From an uncultured Eubacteriaceae bacterium (GTDB lineage: Bacteria; Bacillota; Clostridia; Lachnospirales; CAG-274): 64,000 nucleotides of DNA. How positions within the stretch are numbered: the stretch's first letter is position 1; each line of letters starts with the position of its first letter. Below the pieces are notes generated by a model that saw only the letters and a list, made by a program, of their open reading frames with translations, did no database searches and had not been told where the DNA came from. Below, piece after piece: positions 8,099 through 16,457 of this stretch. The stretch is from NCBI GenBank assembly GCA_947167715.1, contig CAMVJD010000003.1, forward strand, positions 55,469 to 119,468, in the 5' to 3' direction. A program made the position numbers and the translations under genes.

Positions 8099-8287
8099 AT
8101 GCTTGAAAACTATAATGAGGTATTAAAACCCAACGATGTATGTAAAATACTGTTAATTGGTAAAGGAACGCTTTACAAGCTGCTTGATTCGGGTGTGCTC
8201 AAAGGCTACAAGTCGGGCAAGAACTGGCGTATTACCAAACAAGCTGTTATCAACTACTTAAAATCCATGTCTGAGGGAGTCCTGTAA
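8099..8287 (+). CDS. Excisionase-family helix-turn-helix protein, copy 1
   Basis: The 62-residue protein has the HTH_17/excisionase (MerR-like) fold: DVCKILLIGKGTLYKLLDSG as helix-turn-helix, then a wing with KNWRITKQAVINYL. Such proteins bend DNA at attachment sites or act as small regulators. GGAGGCGAT precedes the ATG. A near-identical paralogue is at 17656-17841, and both are followed at about 55 bases by a minus-strand helicase gene, so the two pairs are copies of one module. No tyrosine integrase is next to it. Confidence 0.8.
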   Translation: MLENYNEVLKPNDVCKILLIGKGTLYKLLDSGVLKGYKSGKNWRITKQAVINYLKSMSEGVL

Positions 8288-8340
8288 GGCTCCCTCTATT
8301 AAAAATCTCATTTTTGTTTTTAACGGCCACGATAACCCTT

Positions 8341-9597
8341 TTAGGAATTGTAGTTGAATGTGGCTTGTTTAGCGGGAAAACTTGAATATACATATACTGT
8401 ATTATCATTATTCAAAAGTCTTGCACGGCCTATAGCCTGTTCCAGTTCGCTTACTATATGGTAGATATGTATTTCTTTAAGTAAATCATCCTCAAAAGTT
8501 GAGAAATAAAACTTGTATCTATCATATATGACCTCTCTGAAATTTATAGTATCTTTGTTTATTATATCAACATCATGATCCATTACAGCAGCCATAAGTC
8601 TGCAAACCCTGTCACTTGGGAATGGTGTACCCAGTATTAGCAGGTTTTTATCTGAATATCCGTCTTTACCCTGTGTATTGCCATAGTGCAGGTTAGTATT
8701 ATCATCTTCATATTTTTTAAAGCATATTTCATAGCAGCCTTTGTACTGCTCTCTTATTTCTTTAAATTTATCCGCATTATCGGCTATCCATCTTCTGCTG
8801 AAGCTATGTTCAGTATTCTGTATAACCTTGCCCATATATAAAACGTCTTTTATTTTAAATTTTTCAATGTGCCTGTTTTTAAAGAACCCGGCGTAAACTT
8901 TATGATCTGCAGTAGCCGACAGTATAATTATTTTCTGCATTGGCAGTTGTTTTAGCCACGCATAATGTATTGTGTTTTCATCAGCTACAATGGATTTGGC
9001 GTTTAAAAAGCATTCAACATTAAAGTCGATGTTTTCATCTGCGGACAGCTGTTTATATATATCCCTTATATCCAAAGGTGGGATCCTGTTGTTGTTTTTA
9101 TAAACATTAGGCTTGCTTTTTTTGAAATATTTCAATCTGTCTTTTATTTTTTTGTGTTTTTTTATATATGTACTCTGCCGAAGCAGGTAATCTATTTTGC
9201 TGATAGATACGCTGTCGGTATGGAATAAGGTCTGTATAATATCTTCATCTATGATAATGGTATGCTGCTGCAATATCCTGAACTGAAACTGATATATCAG
9301 TCTGAAATGCGTAGTTACTATATTGCCGCTGTAATTCATTGTTTGCCCAAGCTTTTTCTTGAATTCCCTAATGCTTTCATACTTTTTTTCAAGTTTCTTC
9401 ATTATGTTCCTATATCTGAAAGGGTCTCCCTTGCGGTAACAGGCTTCAAGCTGTGCTTTTTCCTCTTCGCTTATATCATCTGGCAATGCGGGAGTAGATA
9501 CTGCTTCGATACCAGCATCGTGTATGCGGCGAAGCACCTCATCCTTAAGGTCGTTGGTAGGTACTGCGATAATAAACTTTTGGTCCGATTCGCGCAT
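8341..9597 (-). pseudogene. Truncated SF2-type helicase, copy 1 of the duplicated module
   Basis: This matches residues from about 215 to the end of the 623-residue helicase part at 17902-19773. Shared segments include FIIAVPTN, TTHFRLIYQF, the DEAD-like IIIDEDI, LSATADHK and the final QAIGRARLL motif. On the minus strand the frame stays open into the Walker A region (GLGKTETY near 9615-9630) and then runs into aconitase sequence, so the primase half, the zinc cluster and the start are lost. A stretch of 170 bases (8444-8613) is identical to copy 2 although flanking parts have diverged, which suggests recent gene conversion. It is probably non-functional. Confidence 0.75.
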
Positions 9598-9633
9598 ACA
9601 TTTTATGTAGGTCTCTGTTTTACCAAGCCCGTT

Positions 9634-10056
9634 ATGGACACTATTAAGGCAAGTTTTGAAATATCAAAAGATAATATCGGCATAGGCAGTACGATTTATG
9701 CGGTAAAACCCGGTGACGGCTCCGCAAGAGAGCAGGCCGCAAGCTGTCAGAAAGTTCTCGGCGGCTGGGCTAATATTGCTAAGGAATACGCTACAAAGCG
9801 TTACCGCTCCAACCTTATCAACTGGGGTATGCTTCCCTTTACCTTTGACGGTGAGCTTCCCTTTGAAAACGGCGATTTTGTCTTTATCCCCGATGTTGCA
9901 AAGGGCGTAAAGGATAAAGCGGCCGAGTTTAAGGCTTATGTCGTAAAAGACGGCAGTATGAAGGAATTTACCCTTAAAATGGGCGAGTTGACCGATAACG
10001 AAAGAGAAATTATTTTAAACGGCTGCCTTATAAATTATAACAGAAATAAGAAATAA
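9634..10056 (+). pseudogene. 3' fragment of an aconitase (aconitate hydratase) gene
   Basis: About 140 residues match the C-terminal domain of aconitase. The clearest pieces are IGIGSTIYAVKPGDGSAR, the QKVLGGWANIAKEYATKRYR run and NLINWGMLPF, which carry the substrate-binding Ser-Arg region. The remaining 500-600 residues with the Fe-S ligands are absent: immediately upstream is the broken end of helicase copy 1. The junction falls around 9631-9660. An open frame from 9262 joins antisense helicase sequence to this fragment and is an artefact. The fragment shows that a chromosomal gene was cut during a rearrangement of the island. Confidence 0.8.
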
Positions 10057-10065
10057 TAATTAATG

Positions 10066-10101
10066 TTGCATTTTGCGAAAATTTGTGGTATAATCATACC
10101 A
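10066..10101 (+). promoter_or_regulatory. Sigma-A promoter with operator-like palindrome for the sigma-WYL gene
   Basis: TTGCAT (10066-10071), a 17-base spacer and TATAAT (10089-10094) make a good promoter about 70 bases before the ATG at 10165. A 6-bp inverted repeat, TGGTAT/ATACCA (10086-10101), covers the -10 element and could be an autoregulatory operator. The promoter position also argues against the in-frame ATG at 10063 as start. Confidence 0.6.
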
Positions 10102-10164
10102 AAAACGGAAAGAAAAATATACGATCATATACAGAATTCCGTGGCGTTGAAAAGGGGGACAAAA

Positions 10165-12444
10165 ATGGAAGACCTTGAATTATGCGGTAAAATTACCCGA
10201 AGTATTATAAAAAAGCTTACGGCAAAATATTTTTTTGATTTTGACAGAGACGACCTTTATCAGAGAGGAATGCTGGAGTTTATAAAGGAATCTAAAAGAT
10301 ACAAAGAAAGTGAAAATACAAAATTTACGACTTTTGCGTACAACTCGGTGTATTATGGGATAAATGAAGAAATGAAATTTCAGATGAACCGCGCGGGTGT
10401 TAAGGGTGCAGATTTTATAAAGCCCTCCGAGAGTGTTTCTCTTGACGAGGACAACGGCATTATCAATACTTTGGCGGCAGAAATTGAAACGGAGGGTGAT
10501 ACCGACGCCATACGCCATACAGTGTCCTCAAAAATGGAAATACTTACCGAAACGGAGCAAAAAGTCCTCTGCTGTTTTTTCGGCATAGACTGCGAACGCC
10601 AAACGGGCTTAAAGAAAATAGCAAAACAGCTTGGTATGCGTGAGATAGAAGTAAAGCTGGCTATGGAAAGCGGCAGAAGAAAACTTGGTATTGAACAATA
10701 TAAAGCTGTAACGTTGATAGATATAATTGCGAAAATATCCGATGAACATCATCCTGTAACAAAAGATGATATAATGAATGCATTTAAAGAGTCGGGAAGT
10801 GCCATATCGGATAATCCCGTTACACTTTCAAATGCGGTCGATGAGCTGCTTAGTGTTGTCGATCCGCTTGAACACACAGACGATAACGACATAGATTACA
10901 GAATAAAATACAAGGGCTATGAAAATGATCTTATTGCACAAAAAGCACTTAAAGACAAAAAGTATAAAGCTCCCTCAATAACGGACCTGTATTATGTACA
11001 CACTTTTACCGACAGCGAGATGGACAAGCTGATACAGTGTGTTTGTTTTTCGGATATGATAGGGAGTGCGGATAAAGAAAATCTTGTCAAAAAGATCGTA
11101 AACACCGCAAGTATGTATTACGAGACCTCGTTTTATGACCGTCTGCACAAAAAAATGTGCTTTAATCCAAAAGGGATATTCTCCCGCACGGCGCATCTGC
11201 CCGAAAACGGTGAAGAAACAAATATTATCGGGGAAAATATCGCCGCCATACAAAGCGCAATAAACGAGGGTAAGCAGATAGGCTTTTCTTTCGGCGGGTA
11301 TAATGCAGACAAGAAACTTTGCAGGATAGACAGGGCATACACTTTAAGCCCGTATTATATTGTGGTATATCACGATATGTACTATCTGATAGGCAATAAG
11401 CTCAAAACCGACACTTTAAGCCACTACCGCATAGACCTTATGAGCGATATAACCATACTTTCGGACGACCGTGAGCCGCTGTCGAGGTTTGAGGAATTGA
11501 AAGCGACTAAAAACGCTTGGGACCCCGTGGAATATATGAGCGAGCATTTGTATATGGGCTATGATAAGCCAAGAACCATACTTTTAAAGATACCAAATGA
11601 CAAATATACCGTGCTGCACGATTGGTTCGGGGATAATTATACGGTATTGGAACAGGGTAAAGACGGCGTTGATAAGGTTTCTGTATTCACATCGCCGTCA
11701 ATGACAGTGCCGTGGGCGCTGCAGTATGCGGATATTGTTGATGTACTGGACGAAGATATAAGAAAAGAAATAAAAGAGAAAATTTCGGTATTGGAGAAAA
11801 AATATGGAAAAAATGATATTAAAACATTGTGCGGAATAAAAGAACAATATAAAATATCGCATGCTATTCCCGACAAAGAAGAAAGAGAGGCTGAAGCGAA
11901 AAAACAAAAGAGACTGCCTAAAAAAACAAAGGAAGAAATCAAAGAAATAATTGAGAAATTTTTTGAAAAAAACGATCAGATACAATATTGCGGAACAATA
12001 GTCACAAACAAAAGCGAATTACAGAACAGCGGAAAAAACGGCAGCATACTGTATAAAATTTACAAAGCGGAAAACGGAAGAGATGCAAGTTATTCCGTTT
12101 ATGAGTTTTTTAAGGATAAGTTTGGGCTGACAAAGAAAGGCGATATAATATGGCTGAAGTTCACCAAAAGCGGTCGTGTTGGGGTTGTCGGTGCGGGATA
12201 TGATGTGTCGAAAGAAAAACATTGGCAAAACAGCAACACAAGCGGGAAAATGCTGGCTGCCGCAAAGGAAGAATGGGATGATAAATATATAATCATAATT
12301 CCGATAAGCGGATTGGGAAATGATAGTGAAAGAGATATCGTTGAAACTGCATTGGGAGATCACCTTGCAGAAAATGAAGTTCCTGTAATTGATTTTTATT
12401 CACACAATATACATGGGAAGATGTTTTGGAAAAAAAATAATTAA
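10165..12444 (+). CDS. Sigma-70-like factor fused to a WYL-domain regulator
   Basis: This 759-residue protein joins domains normally found apart. Residues about 20-80 resemble sigma region 2 (LYQRGMLEFI, TKFTTFAYNSVYYGI); 122-176 resemble region 4 (LTETEQKVL, LKKIAKQLGM, then a recognition helix). After that comes the layout of a Firmicutes WYL regulator: a winged-helix-like stretch at 183-232 (VTKDDIMNAF), an AINEGKQIGFSF entry at 365, the WYL core SPYYIVVYHDMYYLIG at 395-410 and a WCX-like part at 468-555. Residues 590-759 match nothing I know. WYL domains sense ligands or nucleic acid ends; here one may control a dedicated sigma factor. The start at 10165 follows AAAGGGGG and the promoter. 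Confidence 0.7.
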   Translation: MEDLELCGKITRSIIKKLTAKYFFDFDRDDLYQRGMLEFIKESKRYKESENTKFTTFAYNSVYYGINEEMKFQMNRAGVKGADFIKPSESVSLDEDNGIINTLAAEIETEGDTDAIRHTVSSKMEILTETEQKVLCCFFGIDCERQTGLKKIAKQLGMREIEVKLAMESGRRKLGIEQYKAVTLIDIIAKISDEHHPVTKDDIMNAFKESGSAISDNPVTLSNAVDELLSVVDPLEHTDDNDIDYRIKYKGYENDLIAQKALKDKKYKAPSITDLYYVHTFTDSEMDKLIQCVCFSDMIGSADKENLVKKIVNTASMYYETSFYDRLHKKMCFNPKGIFSRTAHLPENGEETNIIGENIAAIQSAINEGKQIGFSFGGYNADKKLCRIDRAYTLSPYYIVVYHDMYYLIGNKLKTDTLSHYRIDLMSDITILSDDREPLSRFEELKATKNAWDPVEYMSEHLYMGYDKPRTILLKIPNDKYTVLHDWFGDNYTVLEQGKDGVDKVSVFTSPSMTVPWALQYADIVDVLDEDIRKEIKEKISVLEKKYGKNDIKTLCGIKEQYKISHAIPDKEEREAEAKKQKRLPKKTKEEIKEIIEKFFEKNDQIQYCGTIVTNKSELQNSGKNGSILYKIYKAENGRDASYSVYEFFKDKFGLTKKGDIIWLKFTKSGRVGVVGAGYDVSKEKHWQNSNTSGKMLAAAKEEWDDKYIIIIPISGLGNDSERDIVETALGDHLAENEVPVIDFYSHNIHGKMFWKKNN

Positions 12445-12485
12445 TTAAAAAATTTGACAAAGCTTATAATAATAACATAAAAACT

Positions 12486-12536
12486 ATGCCGTCTTTAAAA
12501 TTTTGAAGACGGCATTTTTCATAATATAGGTGTAAC
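12486..12536 (+). repeat. Terminator-leader repeat, copy A
   Basis: A 10-bp perfect hairpin (ATGCCGTCTT/AAGACGGCAT, 12486-12515) ends in a T-run and is followed by ATAATATAGGTGTAAC. The same arrangement recurs at 13538-13588 before the next gene, with nine of ten stem pairs and nearly all following bases kept. It ends transcription of the gene before it and may provide a shared start signal for the gene after it. Confidence 0.75.
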
Positions 12537-12579
12537 AAAAAATTTTACGAAAACTTATTTGTGAAAGGAGAACAACTGT

Positions 12580-13467
12580 ATGAGATGTAATCAAGTGACT
12601 ATCACTATTGACCGTTTCGGAAAATATGTTCCCAAGAATTACCCGTCGAATGTACAGCGTATACATGTATATTGTGACGATTTCAAATCGGTATACGCTG
12701 CGTTGTCAAAAGCTTATGCGATGGCAATAAATGAACTTGCCCAGTATGAAGATATAGGCGTAAGAACAGATGTGTATACAAATGAATTCTCAAACGGTGA
12801 CAGAAAACTGCATGGGGTATTGCCCAATGACAGAACACGATTTGAAGAAGATATAAATTTGGAATATTATGATGATATGAATATGCAGGTGTGCAGTGAT
12901 TTTTTATGGACGCATGAACACAGCGGAGAGATCATTAATACTATAAAAAAATGTAAAGATGAGCACGAAATGAAAGCTGTACTAAAGGAAAAATTCGGAC
13001 TTGATGATTATCAGGTGAGAAAATTGTCACAAATTCGTTTGGGAATGTTTACGGAAGAAGAGTATAAATTCTTTAAAGATGAATCGGAACGTATAAAGGC
13101 GTGGGAAAACACCGGTTCAATATATTATAAAACAAATAAATGTATCACAGAAATAAAAAGGCTTGAAACATATTTTGCTGCAGCGGAACATTATGAGGAG
13201 ATCCTTAAACTGATCTCCGATACGGAAGATAGTGACTTTTACCGCATAATGGAAGAAAAGTTTAATTTTTCGCCTGACGAAAGCAGCAAGATAAAATGTT
13301 TAAACATCAATGATTTCAGCAAAAAAGAACGGGAGCATAAGAGAGAACAACTTGACGATCTCAAAAAGAATCTTGATATATATATATCAGCAGGATCAAT
13401 GAACTGCAAGATGATTTTGTTGATTCGATCCCGAAATATGTCAGAAGAGAAATTGACAATATTTTAA
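12580..13467 (+). CDS. Unknown protein with GyrA-like helical segment, frameshifted near its 3' end
   Basis: I do not recognise the N-terminal 115 residues. Residues 118-175 (KEKFGLDDYQVRKLSQIRLG, then EEEYKFF) resemble the helical segment near the end of the type II topoisomerase A-subunit core, and a second, weaker copy follows. No catalytic tyrosine region is present. AAGGAG precedes the ATG. The frame breaks at a TA repeat near 13376-13388: removing one TA unit would continue it as RINELQDDFVDSIPKYVRRE and on to a stop at 13532, matching the same helical family. The gene is therefore either decayed, switchable by TA slippage, or misread. It lies between two copies of the terminator-leader repeat. 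Confidence 0.55.
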   Translation: MRCNQVTITIDRFGKYVPKNYPSNVQRIHVYCDDFKSVYAALSKAYAMAINELAQYEDIGVRTDVYTNEFSNGDRKLHGVLPNDRTRFEEDINLEYYDDMNMQVCSDFLWTHEHSGEIINTIKKCKDEHEMKAVLKEKFGLDDYQVRKLSQIRLGMFTEEEYKFFKDESERIKAWENTGSIYYKTNKCITEIKRLETYFAAAEHYEEILKLISDTEDSDFYRIMEEKFNFSPDESSKIKCLNINDFSKKEREHKREQLDDLKKNLDIYISAGSMNCKMILLIRSRNMSEEKLTIF

Positions 13468-13537
13468 AAGAACTGGATGGCTCTTTGGAGACCATGTCGA
13501 TGGACGAATTCAGGCAGAAATTTAATATATAATATTA

Positions 13538-13588
13538 ATGCCGTCTTTAAAATTTTGAAGACGGTATTTTCCATAATATAGATGTAAC
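13538..13588 (+). repeat. Terminator-leader repeat, copy B
   Basis: This is the second copy of the element at 12486-12536: hairpin ATGCCGTCTT/AAGACGGTAT (13538-13567, one G-U pair), T-run, then CATAATATAGATGTAAC. It begins six bases after the restored stop of the preceding gene and 30 bases before the phosphatase start. Confidence 0.75.
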
Positions 13589-13616
13589 CGAAAAACATTT
13601 TTACGGAGGTGCTTTT

Positions 13617-14336
13617 ATGGCAACATATGTAATGAGTGATATACACGGTGAGTATGAAAAATTTATGGAGGTGTTGGAAAAGATAAATTTAAGTGACAGC
13701 GATACGCTCTATGTTCTGGGCGATATACTTGACAGAGGACCTCATCCCATACAGGTCATGCAAAAACTTATCTCAATGGAAAATGCAGTCTGCCTTGTCG
13801 GCAATCACGAACTTATGGCACTTGACTGTTTGGAATTTCTGCAAAAGGAAATAACAAATTTTTCCATTGAGAAATTAGACAAAGATATGCTTGAAAAACT
13901 GGTATCATGGCTGCATAACGGAGCAAAGACCACAATAGACGGTTTTCGGAAACTGGACAAGCACAAGCGCAGGGATATTACCGAATCTATCAAGGAATTT
14001 TCGGTGTATGAAGAAGTAAATGTAAACGGCAGCGAATATCTGCTTGTTCACGGCGGCATGGGCGATTTTTACCCGGGAAAAACAATTGAGGACTGCACCC
14101 TGCATGATGTTGTGTGGAGCAGAGTAGATTATTTCATAAAATACTTTGACGACAAATATCTGGTAACGGGGCACACGCCCACGCAGTATATAGAGGATAA
14201 CCCTGATCCCGGGTTTATTTACAGGGCAAACAATCATATTGCAATAGACTGCGGCGCACATTTACGGGGCGGCAGGCTTGCGGCACTTTGCCTTGACACT
14301 GGTGAGGAATTTTATTCGGCGGCAAACAAGAAATAA
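13617..14336 (+). CDS. PPP-family metallophosphoesterase (serine/threonine phosphatase-like)
   Basis: The 239-residue enzyme has every calcineurin-like motif in order: SDIHGEY at 8-14, LGDILDRGPH at about 40, VGNHE at 62, LVHGGMG at about 143 and VTGHTPT at 182. These bind two metals and hydrolyse phosphomonoesters or diadenosine polyphosphates. The chain is closer in length to bacterial PrpA/PrpE-type phosphatases than to ApaH. ACGGAGG precedes the ATG at 13617. It lies in the gene group behind the sigma-WYL fusion and follows copy B of the terminator-leader repeat, which hints at common control. Confidence 0.85.
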   Translation: MATYVMSDIHGEYEKFMEVLEKINLSDSDTLYVLGDILDRGPHPIQVMQKLISMENAVCLVGNHELMALDCLEFLQKEITNFSIEKLDKDMLEKLVSWLHNGAKTTIDGFRKLDKHKRRDITESIKEFSVYEEVNVNGSEYLLVHGGMGDFYPGKTIEDCTLHDVVWSRVDYFIKYFDDKYLVTGHTPTQYIEDNPDPGFIYRANNHIAIDCGAHLRGGRLAALCLDTGEEFYSAANKK

Positions 14337-14381
14337 TATTCAATTTATAATACGGCGTAAAGCCAACAGGAGGATATAAAT

Positions 14382-15833
14382 ATGTGTAAAACAAAATTAA
14401 CGGCTGAACTTGTGAAAAAGTACGAGGATACGGTGAAAATGCTGGAGGAAAAACTGGCAGAGAACAAAATAATTTTGGCGGCGTATATATGGAAACACGA
14501 AGCATACAGGAAATGCATAATGCCGGGAGATGAGGGGGTGCCGTTTGGTGCAAGTTTTATTTATGAGGAAGAAAATGATGTAATGCTTTGGGACGGAAGT
14601 ACACGACCGGCAAGGGCGATAGTTGAGCTGCCGTATTGCGTGATAGAGGGCAGAATCGATCTGTCGTATAACGGGCTGGAGGATGATGGAATATTTGCTC
14701 TTCCGGACTACCCGGCCGATTTTATATGGCAGTTATTAACAGAAGATACGGTAAGTGAAGTTTTGGTGAGGGCGGATATGTTCGGCAGCTATCGTGAAAG
14801 TGAAGGTGCATGCTTGCAGGAGATCATGGCGGATATTGTGTGGGACGGCATTGAAGGCAGACCAAGCTGTGAAACGGCAAAAAAGCGCCTTATGAATATG
14901 AGCCTTGAAGAATTTGCTTCTTACGACCCGACAACAGACTGCATAAGCCCGCTTACAGGCAAAAAACTTGTCGATGATTTCGATACAACAATGGAAAGGT
15001 TTGAAAAGTTCAGAAACAATGAGATCGATTTTGATGCGGATATGTCTTTGGAAGCCTGCCTGATCGCCAAAAAAGTTTTCCCTTTTGTTTACAGTGATGG
15101 GATTTTTAAACACAACATACATACGGTATTATCTGTAAGGAAAGGAAGATTCAACCGTTATTGCCTTAAATATGAACTCGGCGGAAGAAGAACTCGTATT
15201 GCGTATGATAAAGAAGATGATTTTGACGCAGAGATCGGTTTTTCGGGCGATGTTATGAACTCCGTTTGGACAACGATAAGCGAGTACAAGAATATATTTA
15301 AGTGTGGGGAAGCTGAATTGCCAAAGGAGGCGCTTGACCTTATTGATGTTTACCATACCATGGGCAATTTTATGATGATCCCTTCAAAACTTCCGAGCGT
15401 AAATATGGCAAGGGGAACATTCAAGGGGAAAAGCCGTGATTATTTCGACCTGTACCTTCTTGCAATATACAATTTTTATCAAAAAAAATGCGGAAAGGAA
15501 ACGGTCGGAAACTGGGATATTGAAGATGTGCTGGGCGAGTGCAGCAAGTTCGAGCATTTCATTGATTTTCTTGAAAGCTTTAAAAAAAATGAAACTCCTA
15601 TACCCGACTGGAATACTTTTGTAAAAGAAAATTATTTTCAGGATTTTGTCGAAAGAAAAGAAAACGGTTACGGAATGCCGAAGGAACTGTGGACAGGGCA
15701 TTTTAAATGCGTGCCCGGTGAAAATGTTAAACCGCTTACAAAAGAGCAGTTTACGGAATTTTTTGTGAATGCGGCACAGTGTATCAAATGCAGAAGCGTA
15801 AGGATATACGAGGCGATGAAAAAGGAAAAATAA
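14382..15833 (+). CDS. Unknown protein, C-terminal half DUF6994-like
   Basis: The 483-residue protein has no domain of known function that I can name with certainty. Its C-terminal half (YHTMGNFMMIPSKLPSVNMARG, cut here for length, then RDYFDLYLLAIYNFY) resembles DUF6994, found in hypothetical proteins of gut Firmicutes. The first 40 residues form a charged amphipathic helix. AGGAGG precedes the ATG. It follows the phosphatase gene by 45 bases and precedes the HAD gene by 16, so the three are probably one transcript. It is acidic and has no signal peptide or membrane segment, so cytoplasmic. Confidence 0.5.
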   Translation: MCKTKLTAELVKKYEDTVKMLEEKLAENKIILAAYIWKHEAYRKCIMPGDEGVPFGASFIYEEENDVMLWDGSTRPARAIVELPYCVIEGRIDLSYNGLEDDGIFALPDYPADFIWQLLTEDTVSEVLVRADMFGSYRESEGACLQEIMADIVWDGIEGRPSCETAKKRLMNMSLEEFASYDPTTDCISPLTGKKLVDDFDTTMERFEKFRNNEIDFDADMSLEACLIAKKVFPFVYSDGIFKHNIHTVLSVRKGRFNRYCLKYELGGRRTRIAYDKEDDFDAEIGFSGDVMNSVWTTISEYKNIFKCGEAELPKEALDLIDVYHTMGNFMMIPSKLPSVNMARGTFKGKSRDYFDLYLLAIYNFYQKKCGKETVGNWDIEDVLGECSKFEHFIDFLESFKKNETPIPDWNTFVKENYFQDFVERKENGYGMPKELWTGHFKCVPGENVKPLTKEQFTEFFVNAAQCIKCRSVRIYEAMKKEK

Positions 15834-15849
15834 GAAAGGAAGTATAAGT

Positions 15850-16343
15850 ATGGAGATAAGCAAAATATATTTTGATATGGACGGCGTTCTTGCGGATTTT
15901 GACAGGGGAGTTACCGAACTTTGCAATTTCCCTTATATCCCGCAGAATAAAAAGACACCCGAACAGGACGACGAAATGTGGGCGGCTATCCGCAAGGTAG
16001 AACATTTTTATTTCAAGCTTGAACCTATGGAAGGCGCGCTTGAAATGTTTGCAAAATTTATGAAAAATACGGCAGCCGCTGCGAGATACTGACGGGCATA
16101 CCAAAGCCTAAACGCGGTATTGCGACCGCAGGCGAGGATAAGACCGAATGGGTGCACAAATACCTTTCGCCCGATATAGTTGTAAATATCGTATATGCGC
16201 AGGATAAAAAGAATTTCTGCAAAGGAAAAGACTATGTTCTTATAGACGACCTTAAAAAGAATACAGACGTATGGATAAATAGCGGCGGGACAGGCATACT
16301 GCATAGATCTGTCGAAAACACAATGGAAATTTTGGGGATGTGA
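15850..16343 (+). pseudogene. 5'-nucleotidase/HAD-type phosphatase gene broken by a one-base frameshift
   Basis: The first 80 codons encode a HAD N-terminus with the nucleophile motif YFDMDGVLADFD, as in 5'(3')-deoxyribonucleotidases. The frame then shifts at a run of five A (16063-16067). One extra A would continue it as KKYGSRCEILTG and on through KTEWVHKYLSPD, VLIDDLKKN and a stop at 16343, giving about 164 residues, the usual size for this family. The remaining motifs (the K in the second block, the DD of motif IV) are in the second frame. It is either a recent pseudogene or a sequencing error. AAAGGAAG precedes the ATG. Confidence 0.7.
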
Positions 16344-16457
16344 TGTTTTCTGTCAGGCATAGATGTCATGAAGTGATTTTCGGGTCAGTGGTGAAAAGAA
16401 ATGTTTGATAGGCATTTCTTTGTGATGGCTGAAGATTTGTAAGAGGGAGGTATCAGT

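Noticed and set aside
9262..10056. A 264-codon plus-strand open frame
   Set aside because: Its first 120 codons are the antisense of helicase copy 1; only the aconitase fragment from about 9634 is real coding sequence.
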